From Staphylococcus sp. CAG:324 (GTDB taxonomy: Bacteria; Bacillota_I; Bacilli_A; ML615J-28; CAG-313): a stretch of 14,315 nt of DNA. The notes below the pieces were generated by a model, which saw only the letters and a list, made by a program, of their open reading frames with translations, searched no databases and was not told the DNA's origin. Below are positions 1 through 6,400 of the stretch, piece by piece. The stretch lies in contig FR890802.1 in NCBI GenBank assembly GCA_000433035.1, forward strand, positions 1 to 14,315, given 5' to 3'. The position numbers and the translations under genes are program-made. How positions within the stretch are numbered: the stretch's first letter is position 1; every line of letters starts with the position of its first letter.

Positions 1-1312
1 TTGTTGTTGGTGTTGCTTTCCCTAACTTACTTTCAACTGCGGGATCTCTTGCTACAATAAATAGTCCAGACATAATTGATCTGGGTGTTCCATCACCCGG
101 AGTATTGAGCATTTCTAGTTTTCCGTCTTCGTCTCTTTTTATAAATGATACTGAACCTCCGCCATCAAATTGATACGCATTCTTACAACCTAATTCTTTA
201 AAAATTTCTCCAACCTCATATTGAGTAGGTCCACCCTTATTGGTATTAGCGGTTAATAAAACAATAGTGCCATCTTCTTTAAAACCAATTCCACATCTTT
301 GTTTGGAAACTGATGAATAATATGCACAATCATATATTACTTTTTCACCAACATCATTTGTATCAATATATGATGCAGGAATGGTCACACCATCCTCTAA
401 ATATTTATACATATATCCTGTCATGGATACTACATCACTAAATTCATCTAAATAATCAAACTGACACTTCATTTCTTGTCCTAAAATTATATTTGAAATA
501 ATATCTTGATTATTGGTGACAAGATAAAATTTTTTTGTATCAACACGATTTATTTCATCTATATAGACTTCTTTATCAACAATACCTTTTATAAAAATTC
601 CATAATTTGTTCCACTAAGACTACCACGAGGATCAGGAAATTTGGATGATTTACGATATAGATTATAGGTTCCTTCAAAGATATGATATTCTTCTAAATT
701 TAATTTTTGCATAAGATCAACTGTTAACAAAGCGACACCATTTTCCTCAGGCAATTCATTGATTCTAGTTATATCAAAACTTTTATTATTTATTTTTAAC
801 TTTAAATATTCGGATGATATAGGTACTTGTTTAATTACAACAGAGCCATCTTTTTTAAATCCTATCAACTCTTTAAATCCCTCATAACTAACATCTTTTC
901 TAATTACATCACCATCTTGAATAAACGCATTTGTAGGTTCGTTTTCATAATAACCCTCAGCATTTACTCCTCCAAGCACGATAAATCCTGGATGATTTTT
1001 TTCATAATCTTTTGCAATATCAATCAAAGTAGCCAATTGATAATGATCTGGATTAGAATACGTCCATGTTGCAAGATGTATATTATCACTTTGTTTTACA
1101 GTATATGTATAAATATCTCTTGTCGTCTTAGTACTACTAGGATTATAATTTGTATCCATCTGAAAATATTGATATAATACATTTGAATTTAGATTTTGAC
1201 TATCTATTTGTTTTTTATTTTCTATATTTGACGATTCTGCATGAACACCAAATGTAGAAAATACGAATAAAAAGATAAATAATAAAATTGAACAATTACA
1301 TATTTTTTTCAT
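1..1312 (-). CDS. Secreted phosphodiester glycosidase (NAGPA/DUF2233) family protein, partial
   Basis: The first 437 codons are present and the gene runs off the left edge, so its C-terminus is unknown. The start at 1312 follows an AGGAG site (1319-1323). Residues 1-25 form a signal peptide (MKK, a hydrophobic run rich in Leu/Ile/Phe, then Val-His-Ala before Glu), so the product should be exported. The C-terminal part carries the family hallmarks: an ELGC-x-NAYQFDGGGS segment with the Asp-Gly-Gly-Gly-Ser turn at about residues 383-387, and an RSIMSGLFIVA strand at about 410. In the known family this fold binds or cleaves sugar phosphodiesters, often in exopolysaccharide or wall-associated proteins. 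The roughly 250 residues between the signal peptide and the domain are not recognised. The gene overlaps the end of the DUF1653 gene by 17 nt and is probably the distal known gene of the operon starting at 3803. Substrate and anchoring cannot be judged. Confidence 0.8.
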   Translation of the reverse strand, partial: MKKICNCSILLFIFLFVFSTFGVHAESSNIENKKQIDSQNLNSNVLYQYFQMDTNYNPSSTKTTRDIYTYTVKQSDNIHLATWTYSNPDHYQLATLIDIAKDYEKNHPGFIVLGGVNAEGYYENEPTNAFIQDGDVIRKDVSYEGFKELIGFKKDGSVVIKQVPISSEYLKLKINNKSFDITRINELPEENGVALLTVDLMQKLNLEEYHIFEGTYNLYRKSSKFPDPRGSLSGTNYGIFIKGIVDKEVYIDEINRVDTKKFYLVTNNQDIISNIILGQEMKCQFDYLDEFSDVVSMTGYMYKYLEDGVTIPASYIDTNDVGEKVIYDCAYYSSVSKQRCGIGFKEDGTIVLLTANTNKGGPTQYEVGEIFKELGCKNAYQFDGGGSVSFIKRDEDGKLEMLNTPGDGTPRSIMSGLFIVARDPAVESKLGKATPTT

Positions 1313-1526
1313 CTTTATCTCCTATATATGTAAACCTTGGATATATTGCGTCATCTATACAAATTTCTTCGCACCACATTGATAAAGGTCTAGCCCAAAG
1401 TAAATGATTTGTCAAAGATATGTAAATCACTAATTTTTCAAGTGTTTCTGAATGACTTGCTATACCTATTACTTTATATAATCCACCTTTATAATGTTGA
1501 TAAATTCCATTGACAATAATATTCAT
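1296..1526 (-). CDS. DUF1653 domain protein
   Basis: This is a 76-residue protein. I place the start at 1526 rather than at an upstream in-frame ATG (1562), because GGAGGTT at 1531-1537 lies just ahead of it and the longer version would run into the preceding gene. The protein shows the whole DUF1653 pattern: YQHYKGGLYKVIGIASHSET near the N-terminus, then LVIYISL, LWARPLSMWCEEI and finally YPRFTYI. DUF1653 proteins are small soluble beta-rich proteins of unknown function, so no role is assigned. The start lies 1 nt past the stop of the M42 peptidase gene and the end overlaps the next gene by 17 nt, which implies translational coupling within one operon. Confidence 0.85.
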   Translation of the reverse strand: MNIIVNGIYQHYKGGLYKVIGIASHSETLEKLVIYISLTNHLLWARPLSMWCEEICIDDAIYPRFTYIGDKDEKNM

Positions 1527-1527
1527 T

Positions 1528-2577
1528 TTAAACCTCCAAAAGATTAAAATTAGTATGTTCATCTAACTTTATAATAAAATCAACTAATAATTCAATTATA
1601 TACTGTATATCATCTAAACTACATACTTCGGTTGCTGAATGCATATACCTAAGTGGTATACTAATCAGTTCAGAAGGAATACCTTTATTTTTTTTATAAA
1701 TTGTATCAAAATCAGTATATGTTTTAGCTATTTCTACCGCATATTGGAGTGGTATATTTAATCGTTTGGCACTTTCTTTTAATAACTCCACTAATTTTTG
1801 ATTGGCATTTGAGGCAATTGTCAAAATAGGCCCACCTCCTAATGATACCTCATGTGTAAACTTTTCTTTATATTTTACATCGGTACTAGAACCTACATCT
1901 AATACAATTGCACAAGTAGGATTTACCATATCACTTGCAAAGTAGGCTCCTCTGCCTGTTGTTTCTTCTCCTACCGTTGCCACAAAATACACTCCATTTG
2001 TGGTTTTTGTTTTAACCCTTTTTAAAACTTCTGCACAAATAAAGACTCCAATTTTGTCATCTAAAGCCCTACTAGTAAGTAAATGGTTAGCTAACTCCTG
2101 CACATTATCTTGATGAATAACCATATCACCAATTTGAACAAGTTTCAACGTTTCTTCTCTAGAATGACATCCTAAATCCAAATTCAAATCACTCACACTT
2201 ATATTTGCACAATTATAATTCGCAGGATAACCAATCACTCCTGGTATATATGTATATTGCCCATTAGAATCAAATTTGACTACCCATACATGTTGACCCA
2301 TATACATTTGTGGTTTTATTGCACCCACATTAGTTAATTTACAAATACCATTATCTTCAATTTTTTCAATCACAAGGCCAATTTCATCAATATGTGCCAA
2401 TAACATAACCTTTATCTTTGATTCTTTATTTACAACATGTACCGTATTATAACTATGATGAGTAATAATAGTATCATCTATGTCTTTCAATTCTTCAATT
2501 AACATTTTTTGAATTGCAAGTTCATTACCACTAATAGATGGAGTTTGTAATAATTTAAATAATAATTTTTTATTCAT
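1528..2577 (-). CDS. M42 family metallo-aminopeptidase
   Basis: The 349-residue length is normal for the M42 (glutamyl aminopeptidase/FrvX/TET) family of cytosolic dinuclear metal peptidases that trim N-terminal residues from peptides. Visible metal and catalytic features are AHIDEIG (His62, Asp64), SRALDDKIG (bridging Asp173), ATVGEETTGRGA (Glu204/Glu205), IVLDVG (Asp227) and a C-terminal MHSATEV (His313). All the expected residues are present, so it should be active. The start is the ATG at 2577. A GTG three codons upstream (2586) lies inside the Shine-Dalgarno GAGGTGA and is unlikely to be used. The stop of the upstream Nudix gene overlaps the same Shine-Dalgarno site, so the two are probably coupled. 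The exact substrate (Glu/Asp, Leu or general) cannot be read from sequence. Confidence 0.93.
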   Translation of the reverse strand: MNKKLLFKLLQTPSISGNELAIQKMLIEELKDIDDTIITHHSYNTVHVVNKESKIKVMLLAHIDEIGLVIEKIEDNGICKLTNVGAIKPQMYMGQHVWVVKFDSNGQYTYIPGVIGYPANYNCANISVSDLNLDLGCHSREETLKLVQIGDMVIHQDNVQELANHLLTSRALDDKIGVFICAEVLKRVKTKTTNGVYFVATVGEETTGRGAYFASDMVNPTCAIVLDVGSSTDVKYKEKFTHEVSLGGGPILTIASNANQKLVELLKESAKRLNIPLQYAVEIAKTYTDFDTIYKKNKGIPSELISIPLRYMHSATEVCSLDDIQYIIELLVDFIIKLDEHTNFNLLEV

Positions 2578-2587
2578 CGAAATCACC

Positions 2588-3046
2588 TCAATATTTCTTT
2601 AAAGTCCACTTATTGGTTTCTAAATTATAATTAGAATAAAACTCTAATGTTTGGTTATCAAAAAAAATTGCCATTTCTTTATCCAAACCACTAGCATATT
2701 CTTCGGGTTTAATACTATCAAGCTTACGCCACTCTACTTTACCTTCAACATTATCCGTTTCCAAAATCCCTTTATATGTTTTAGTTCTAAACATAAACAC
2801 AATGGTTCTTTCATTTGTTGTCTTGTCATACCAATCCCTTATTCCACAAAAAGTTAAATGAGATATATCCAAATTCGTTTCTTCTTTTACTTCCCTAATC
2901 ACGGATGGTACAATTGCCTCACCTTGTTCAATATGCCCTCCTGGAAAAGCAATTCCTTTCCAATTTTTTACGCGATGAATAACAACCACTTCATTCGTTT
3001 GAGGGTTTTCAATTAGACACATATTAGTAAGAATTATTTTCTCCAT
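2588..3046 (-). CDS. Nudix hydrolase, MutT/8-oxo-dGTPase-like
   Basis: This 152-residue protein has a Nudix box at residues 37-59: Gly37, five residues, Glu43, seven residues, then REVKEETNL. The usual Gly near the end of the box is Asn58, a substitution seen in active members, and the catalytic Arg-Glu and Glu-Glu pairs are intact. Nudix enzymes hydrolyse nucleoside diphosphates linked to another moiety. The preceding FPGGH and the short chain resemble the MutT/YtkD-type group that cleans oxidised nucleotides, but assignment from sequence alone is loose. The start codon lies 23 nt inside the YwaF-type gene's 3' end, with AAGGAG upstream at about 3057-3062, so translation is coupled. Confidence 0.9.
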   Translation of the reverse strand: MEKIILTNMCLIENPQTNEVVVIHRVKNWKGIAFPGGHIEQGEAIVPSVIREVKEETNLDISHLTFCGIRDWYDKTTNERTIVFMFRTKTYKGILETDNVEGKVEWRKLDSIKPEEYASGLDKEMAIFFDNQTLEFYSNYNLETNKWTLKKY

Positions 3047-3803
3047 CTAATAATTTCTCCTTTTTCTTAATTATATTATTTATTAATTTTACAATTATAT
3101 CAATGACGAGATAAGTACCACCCGTACAAGATAAGAACATCAATAAGGTATAAAAAATAGGCAATTTTTCAGATAATGGTTTTAAAAAAGGTAGGGGAAT
3201 ATTATAAGGCTCTCTTAAAAACATAAAATTTGTATTTAAAGTAACATTGAAAATCACTGCTACTAACGAAAAAAAAGAACAAAATATCATATATTTGATG
3301 CACAGCGATTTGTTTAAAACAACAATGCCATTTAAGAGATATCCCATTCCTAAAAAGACCATCAAACTATGATATAACATACTATAACACGATAAATAAT
3401 GAAACATTGGATAAATGGTGAGAGATGTTGAAGGCATGATTAAAAACATGGCTCCCGCAATTATTCCTCCACTACCAATAAAAGCATCTGCTAAACTTTT
3501 TAACCATCCTTTAGTATAACCAGATAAGATAGTTGCAAAAATAAACATTGAACAAAAATAAAGCGGCACCCAACTATCTAAATTCGTTTGATGATTGACA
3601 AAAGAAAAAACGATTTTACCAGTTTCTAAAAAAACAATAACAATTGCAATAATTCTTGTAATTAAATTCAATTTCTTAGCTGTAATATTCCTAATCTTAT
3701 ATACAAATATACCAATGAGAACAAGACAAATTACTAATACAATGATATGAGTTATAGAAAATATTCCACAAGGTTCATAAATACCGGGTTTTGCAAAAAA
3801 CAT
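3024..3803 (-). CDS. YwaF-type (TIGR02206) integral membrane protein
   Basis: This 259-residue protein is almost entirely membrane-embedded, with about six to seven hydrophobic helices starting near residues 16, 46, 80, 105, 145, 170 and 215. It matches the YwaF/TIGR02206 type: a Glu-containing helix (FLETGKIVFSF), a PLYFCS motif in the third helix, and a FHYLSCYSMLYHSLMVFLGM segment with spaced His residues. The biochemical function of the family is unknown. The start at 3803 follows GGAAGT-type spacing and a consensus promoter, making this the first gene of the operon that also carries the Nudix, M42, DUF1653 and glycosidase-family genes. Its 3' end overlaps the Nudix gene by 23 nt. Confidence 0.8.
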   Translation of the reverse strand: MFFAKPGIYEPCGIFSITHIIVLVICLVLIGIFVYKIRNITAKKLNLITRIIAIVIVFLETGKIVFSFVNHQTNLDSWVPLYFCSMFIFATILSGYTKGWLKSLADAFIGSGGIIAGAMFLIMPSTSLTIYPMFHYLSCYSMLYHSLMVFLGMGYLLNGIVVLNKSLCIKYMIFCSFFSLVAVIFNVTLNTNFMFLREPYNIPLPFLKPLSEKLPIFYTLLMFLSCTGGTYLVIDIIVKLINNIIKKKEKLLDGENNSY

Positions 3804-3835
3804 TATACTTCCCTTTCCTTACTAAATAATAATGT

Positions 3836-3864
3836 ATTATATTACATATTTATTATTTTTGCAA
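3836..3864 (-). promoter_or_regulatory. Sigma-A promoter of the YwaF-Nudix-M42 operon
   Basis: On the minus strand, TTGCAA (3864-3859) is separated by exactly 17 bp from TATAAT (3841-3836). The predicted start site is near 3829, giving a 5' leader of about 25 nt before the ATG at 3803. No operator-like repeat is evident nearby. Confidence 0.75.
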
Positions 3865-3918
3865 GAAAGACAAATAGATATTATTATTTGATATGAAAAA
3901 TTGCTTTTTATAAAATTA

Positions 3919-3962
3919 AAAAACACCTATTAAGAAAGAACATTTCTTAACAAGTGTTTTTT
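3919..3962 (-). terminator. Intrinsic terminator overlapping the permease stop codon
   Basis: The strand shows a two-part hairpin: outer arms AAAAAACAC / GTGTTTTTT and inner arms TTAAGAAA / TTTCTTAA around a 5-nt loop. On the minus strand the U-rich tail follows (TTTTTTAATTTTA). The stem includes the last codons and TAA of the permease gene. The A/T-flanked symmetry could also stop plus-strand transcription. Confidence 0.75.
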
Positions 3963-4700
3963 AATTCCTTTAATAAATAATTCTAGTAAACAAACAATGA
4001 TAACAATTAAAATACCATAAGCAATCAAAGTATCCATCTCAATGTTCATTTTAACACTATATAAAATTTTTCCAATACTATTTGGTGTTTGACAAATATA
4101 TTCTCCCATAATCATCACCTTAAAACTCATTCCTAAACTTTGTACTAAGGTCATCATTATATAAGGAAAAATAATGGGTAGATAAATACTTTTTATTTTT
4201 AAAAATGTACTACCTTTTAAAGTTTTAACCTCATCAATGATTTCTTTATTTATTTGTCCACTTGAAGTAATCAATCCTTCAACAACAACAGGTAAACTCA
4301 TTAAAATAGTTATAATATAAGGTCCAATTTTATCACCAATTAAAATAAAAATAAAAATAGAAACAATTGCAAGAGGAGTACTTCTCATAATTTGAATAAT
4401 GGGGCGAAAGAAAGCAAGGCTAGTCGGCCAAATAATATATATACTAAGAATTAAAAAACCTAAAATAAAACAAACGATGACAGAAACAATCACACGCATA
4501 ATTGTTAAAAATAAAGCTTTCATATTTGTACTTTCTTTAAAGATACCAAAAAAAGCTTGTATGATTTGATTAATACTAGGAAAAATTAAATCATTGTTAT
4601 AATAAATAGACACTAAGGTCCAAATCAATATTAAAAATAAAAATGAACTAATCAAAAGAGAATAGGATAAAATTCTTTTATTAGTAGTAGAATGCCTCAT
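3930..4700 (-). CDS. ABC transporter permease, TauC/SsuC-like
   Basis: This 256-residue inner-membrane protein has about six helices (first at residues 11-33). In the cytoplasmic loop at about 150-175 it has an EAA-like segment, INKEIIDEVKTLKGSTFLKI followed by a Leu-Pro, which docks on the ATPase in this BPD_transp_1 family. Layout and length match permeases of the nitrate/sulfonate/taurine or pyrimidine-precursor importers. The start overlaps the end of the lipoprotein gene by 20 nt and is served by AGGAGG about 11 nt upstream. A terminator sits on its stop codon, so the ATP-binding subunit is not downstream, and none is in the window. The pump must borrow an ATPase encoded elsewhere or be incomplete. 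The substrate is unknown. Confidence 0.88.
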   Translation of the reverse strand: MRHSTTNKRILSYSLLISSFLFLILIWTLVSIYYNNDLIFPSINQIIQAFFGIFKESTNMKALFLTIMRVIVSVIVCFILGFLILSIYIIWPTSLAFFRPIIQIMRSTPLAIVSIFIFILIGDKIGPYIITILMSLPVVVEGLITSSGQINKEIIDEVKTLKGSTFLKIKSIYLPIIFPYIMMTLVQSLGMSFKVMIMGEYICQTPNSIGKILYSVKMNIEMDTLIAYGILIVIIVCLLELFIKGIKKHLLRNVLS

Positions 4701-5613
4701 CTGGCAATTTTCCTCCTACGGTTGCTCCAATTCCTAATTGAATGACTTGTGAAAAATAAAATTCAATTGCTTCTTTATCTGTCTCTTCTACTCTTAAATT
4801 ACAATTTCCAATCGCCTTTTGTAAAGTTTCCTCACCAATTTTTGCTAAATTCTCATCAACAGAAACTGCACTTGCGATCAAAACATTAGGTTTTGTTTGA
4901 GCCATCTGAACGGATTCTATCATTTTATCCAAAACAGTTTTTAAATATTTTTCATCCTTACTATCCTTTTTTATAAAGATTCCAGCTTGTGGCAAAGAAT
5001 AACTACCTGTTAATTGTTGCCACTGCTTTTGTAAATCCAATGTATAAAAATTTTTATTTGCACTCATTTTTGTCAAAGAAGGTTCAGCACTGACAATAAT
5101 ATCCGCTTTACCTGACAAAAGATAAGAATTTGCCGTTGCCACATCATCTACATATTCTAAATTAACATTGATATTTTTGGCAGAAATTAATGTTCTTAAA
5201 ACAACATCTGGAGTTGAATTTTTACCAAAAACTAAAACTGTTTTTCCCTCTAAACTTTCTAAAGTGGCAATTTCTTCATTTGATACTAAATAATAGTTAC
5301 CCCATACAATTGTTTTGTATAAAATATATGAAAAATTTTCATTAGCATTATATAATTTTGCCCCAAGATTGACAGGCGCAACTACTACATCATAACTAGC
5401 ATTCGTGAATGCCGCAATCAGCGGATCAGAACCACTAACAATATTAGCATCAACTAAAGTTTTATCATTAAGTACATTTGCAATGCCAAGTGATGGTGTT
5501 CCCGTTGGCACAATCACTGATACCTTTTTACTAGAGTCATCAATACATCCTGTTATAAATAGCATTGAAAATAAAACAACAAATATATATATAAATTTAA
5601 AATTTTTTTTCAT
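4681..5613 (-). CDS. ABC transporter substrate-binding lipoprotein, TauA/SsuA/THI5-like
   Basis: This 310-residue exported lipoprotein has a charged N-terminus, a hydrophobic segment and the lipobox Ile-Thr-Gly-Cys ending at Cys23, the likely lipidated residue. The mature part has the two-lobe periplasmic-binding style of COG0715. VSVIVPTGTPSLGIANVL forms the first strand and binding turn, DPLIAAFTNASYDVVVAPVN the following element, and LESLEGKTVLVFGKNSTPD begins the second lobe. Related proteins bind sulfonates, nitrate, pyrimidine precursors or other small organics. No residues seen here decide the ligand. It is the promoter-proximal gene of the importer, with an excellent AGGAGG (about 5618-5623), and is transcribed divergently from the Crp/Fnr regulator. 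Confidence 0.88.
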   Translation of the reverse strand: MKKNFKFIYIFVVLFSMLFITGCIDDSSKKVSVIVPTGTPSLGIANVLNDKTLVDANIVSGSDPLIAAFTNASYDVVVAPVNLGAKLYNANENFSYILYKTIVWGNYYLVSNEEIATLESLEGKTVLVFGKNSTPDVVLRTLISAKNINVNLEYVDDVATANSYLLSGKADIIVSAEPSLTKMSANKNFYTLDLQKQWQQLTGSYSLPQAGIFIKKDSKDEKYLKTVLDKMIESVQMAQTKPNVLIASAVSVDENLAKIGEETLQKAIGNCNLRVEETDKEAIEFYFSQVIQLGIGATVGGKLPDEAFYY

Positions 5614-5656
5614 AAAACCTCCTATAAATATACTTTTACTTTAAATTGTTTATTAT

Positions 5657-5686
5657 TTGCTAAAATATTATAGCATATGATACAAT
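5657..5686 (+). promoter_or_regulatory. Predicted promoter of the Crp/Fnr-type regulator
   Basis: TTGCTA (5657-5662) is followed after 18 bp by TACAAT (5681-5686), with an extended -10 TG at 5678-5679. Start of transcription is expected near 5693, immediately before the inverted repeat at 5694-5709, so binding there should block this promoter. Confidence 0.55.
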
Positions 5687-5695
5687 TATATTATG
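5667..5695 (-). promoter_or_regulatory. Predicted activator-dependent promoter of the ABC importer genes
   Basis: The minus strand has a perfect TATAAT (5672-5667) preceded by an extended-10 TGC (5675-5673). The hexamer at -35 (CATAAT, 5695-5690) is poor. The predicted start is near 5660. A strong -10, a weak -35 and an inverted repeat covering the -35 region are typical of promoters activated by Crp/Fnr proteins. Confidence 0.55.
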
Positions 5696-5709
5696 TAACA
5701 AATGTTACA
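5694..5709. promoter_or_regulatory. Crp/Fnr-type operator, TGTAAC-N4-GTTACA
   Basis: This inverted repeat has perfect 6-bp arms TGTAAC and GTTACA with an AAAT spacer. Its size and 6-4-6 architecture fit a Crp/Fnr dimer site. It is centred at 5701.5, which is -41.5 from the predicted importer start site and about +9 from the predicted regulator start site. The adjacent regulator gene is the obvious candidate binder. This is inferred from position and symmetry only. Confidence 0.6.
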
Positions 5710-5737
5710 ATTATATTTATAAAGGAAAGAAGAAAAT

Positions 5738-6358
5738 ATGAATATCTATACCTATTTAAGCAAAGAAGAACTGGATACTTATACATATATTAAAGTTTAT
5801 AAAGCCAAAGATGTTGTTTTTAATGAAGAAAGCGATTGTCATGTCATTGGAATGATTGAAAGTGGACAAATCAATGTTATTGAATTAACTTATACAGAAA
5901 AGGAAGAAACCATCACTATTTTAAAAGATAAGGCCTATTTTGGGGATATTTTGGCATTTTCTAACGATAATCGATATTTAGGACATGGTATATGTTTTAA
6001 GAGAACGATTGTGAGATACATTACAAAAGATAATATACTAAAATTATTCAAAACTAATTTCAAATTTTTAGAAGCTTATTTAATGCTTATTTCAACAAAA
6101 GCTTTAAATTTGAAACAAGAAAATAAATTGTTTAAACATAAAAATATTGAAGATAGACTTATCTATTATTTTAAAATAGAATCAAATAGATTCAATTCTT
6201 CAAAAATTTGCATTGATTCAGTTAGTAATTTAGCAAGAATTTTATCTCTCCCAAGACCTTCTGTTTCTAGGTCTTTGTCAAAAATGGAAAAAAAGAATAT
6301 TATTGCAAAAAAGAATGAGAATAATAAAACTTATATTCTTTTAAAAAAACTAATTTAA
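5738..6358 (+). CDS. Crp/Fnr family transcriptional regulator
   Basis: This 206-residue protein has an N-terminal cyclic-nucleotide-binding-like beta-roll (about 15-105, including ESGQINVIEL and KAYFGDILAF), a dimerisation helix (about 105-135) and a C-terminal winged helix. The helix-turn-helix at about 160-185, SVSNLARILSLPRPSVSRSL, has the typical PRPSVSRSL recognition helix. It has only three Cys, scattered (34, 86, 158) and not in an FNR-type N-terminal cluster. It also lacks an obvious cAMP phosphate-binding Arg-Ser pair, so the signal is unknown. The ribosome site AAAGGAAAG precedes the start. The gene is divergent from the ABC importer and convergent with hydA, sharing a bidirectional terminator with the latter. 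Likely roles are autorepression and activation of the importer through the repeat at 5694-5709. Confidence 0.88.
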   Translation: MNIYTYLSKEELDTYTYIKVYKAKDVVFNEESDCHVIGMIESGQINVIELTYTEKEETITILKDKAYFGDILAFSNDNRYLGHGICFKRTIVRYITKDNILKLFKTNFKFLEAYLMLISTKALNLKQENKLFKHKNIEDRLIYYFKIESNRFNSSKICIDSVSNLARILSLPRPSVSRSLSKMEKKNIIAKKNENNKTYILLKKLI

Positions 6359-6394
6359 AAATCCTAAAAGTAACTAAATGCTTTTAGGATTTTT
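6357..6394. terminator. Bidirectional intrinsic terminator between the regulator and hydA
   Basis: A 14-bp perfect stem, AAAAATCCTAAAAG / CTTTTAGGATTTTT, surrounds a 10-nt loop, with a T-rich tail in both directions. It lies between two convergent stop codons and should end both the regulator transcript and the long hydrogenase transcript. Confidence 0.88.
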
Positions 6395-6400
6395 TATAAC

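Noticed and set aside
827..1177. Plus-strand open frame of 116 codons
   Set aside because: It is antisense to the glycosidase-family gene, rich in Ile/Asn/Ser from reversed AT-rich codons, lacks a convincing ribosome site and has no recognisable domain.
5614..5666. Possible TPP or other riboswitch ahead of the THI5-like binding protein
   Set aside because: The predicted leader is under 50 nt and contains only the ribosome site, which is too short for an aptamer.
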